A model generated the notes under the pieces. It was not told the origin of the DNA, did no database searches, and saw nothing but the letters and a program-made list of their open reading frames with translations. Below, in pieces: positions 59,109-60,000 of a stretch of 60,000 bases of DNA (positions are counted from its first letter, which is position 1; every line of letters starts with the position of its first letter). This stretch comes from Membranipora membranacea (lineage: Eukaryota > Bryozoa > Gymnolaemata > Cheilostomatida > Membraniporidae): contig OU612070.1 in NCBI GenBank assembly GCA_914767715.1, positions 18,714,025-18,774,024 of the forward strand, given 5' to 3'. The position numbers and the translations under genes were made by a program.

Positions 59109-60000
59109 CCTTGGAATGGCTACATGCCAGAATTCTGAAAATACCACTGCTCAAACAAATGCCTCAACAAATGAGGCACTCGGCTTTTATACCTGACATT
59201 GGTAGTTTACGAGCGTTCTAAAGTAATTGAGGTAAGAACATACACTGTTTGTTTAGTATTACCTGACTTGGCTGTCGCGGGCCATTCACCCTAGCCGACC
59301 TGGAACAATCAACGGATGCAGACTGGCACATGCTCGAAGTCTTCAGAAATTGAAGTTGAGCATTACTCGGTACGAAACGAAAATACGGGCCCCTGGCCTG
59401 GGACTTGCAATGCATGCCTTTGATTTTAATAACTTTGCCGAGCCCAATCGTGACTGCCCACTGCACCTAGTATCAATCATCAAATACTGGACATTGGCAA
59501 GGTAGAGGCATGTCAGTCTCAGGGGCCCATAGCTATTAACTATGTCTGTCTTTCTAATAAACATATATGGTTGTTTAAAAATGTGTCAAATGAAGTCATC
59601 ATTAATATGAAAATAATGTATGCATTGCATGATCAGACTTAGGAGGTGATTTAAAGTCAAAGTCCAAGGTTAATCGTGTCTATCTATCTATGGTGAAAAG
59701 TTTTTTATTGAAACAAATACAGAAATTTTTAATTTAATCATGGATAGATATTGCGGAGGTCTGATGCGGATAAAGTCCGTCCATTAACTAACATGCCCAT
59801 TTATTTAATGTTGTTGGTCTGTGTTTGTCCATCCAAACAGGCATCAAATTTAACCGGAGACATTTGCCTCTCTGACTATACCTGAGCAGTGTAGATCTAA
59901 ATCTTTCTGTGTAAATTTTTTTCTGCCCATCCAACAAACTAAATCTCACTCATGAAATTACCATCAGCGATGAATTTTTCTGACCACAAATCAAAAACTT

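Larger units (their letters stand above)
54798..60000 (+). repeat. Large duplication, copy 2 (runs off the window)
   Basis: Near-identical to 41178-46349 in the same orientation. It begins at about 54798 right after the T1-like gene and is still matching at the right edge (60000 corresponds to 46349). Confidence 0.97.

Overview
This is a eukaryotic nuclear window from a non-vertebrate metazoan. It is AT-rich by eye (not counted). Every recognisable gene is split into small exons of about 40 to 250 bp by GT-AG introns of roughly 0.2 to 2 kb. The gene content is animal: a prohormone convertase 2, a CAAX protease, a mitochondrial ribosomal protein and a ciliary or sperm-type axonemal protein. 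The species cannot be named from the sequence. For the three complete, confidently named genes, the exon phases close into one open frame that I rebuilt by hand.

Layout. (1) 83-5279, + strand: the 3' half of PCSK2 (PC2), seven exons, with the N-terminal half off the left edge. (2) 6541-12224, - strand: complete RCE1, nine exons, 299 aa. (3) 12921-15118, + strand: complete MRPL11, five exons, 198 aa, divergent from RCE1 across about 700 bp. (4) 15825-38869, - strand: AXDND1, a 33-exon model of 1351 aa, convergent with MRPL11. (5) 40869-43889, - strand: scattered exon-like segments of an unrecognised membrane-protein-like gene, not fully phased. (6) 48027-54370, + strand: a six-coding-exon gene for a 192-aa protein with a divergent potassium-channel-T1/BTB-like domain and a hydrophobic tail at its extreme C-terminus. 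(7) From about 54,798 to the right edge the sequence repeats 41,178-46,349 almost exactly. This fits a head-to-tail tandem duplication with a unit of about 13.6 kb that would include the T1-like gene, or alternatively two haplotypes joined in the assembly.

Introns and intergenic DNA are rich in mobile-element remains: LINE reverse-transcriptase fragments and 3' tails, a tRNA-derived SINE, hairpin MITEs, a 508-bp foldback element with TA flanks, an element of about 4 kb with long terminal inverted repeats, and minisatellites. The most unusual signal is three tiny palindromes (24-28 bp, CAATGAACT...AGTTCATTG), each flanked by its own perfect 7-bp direct repeat. They look like excision footprints of, or ultra-short members of, a DNA transposon family, and all three are present in both copies of the duplication.

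The genes are housekeeping or tissue genes with no operon-like link. PCSK2 implies peptide-hormone processing, AXDND1 implies motile cilia or sperm, and RCE1 and MRPL11 probably share a bidirectional promoter region.
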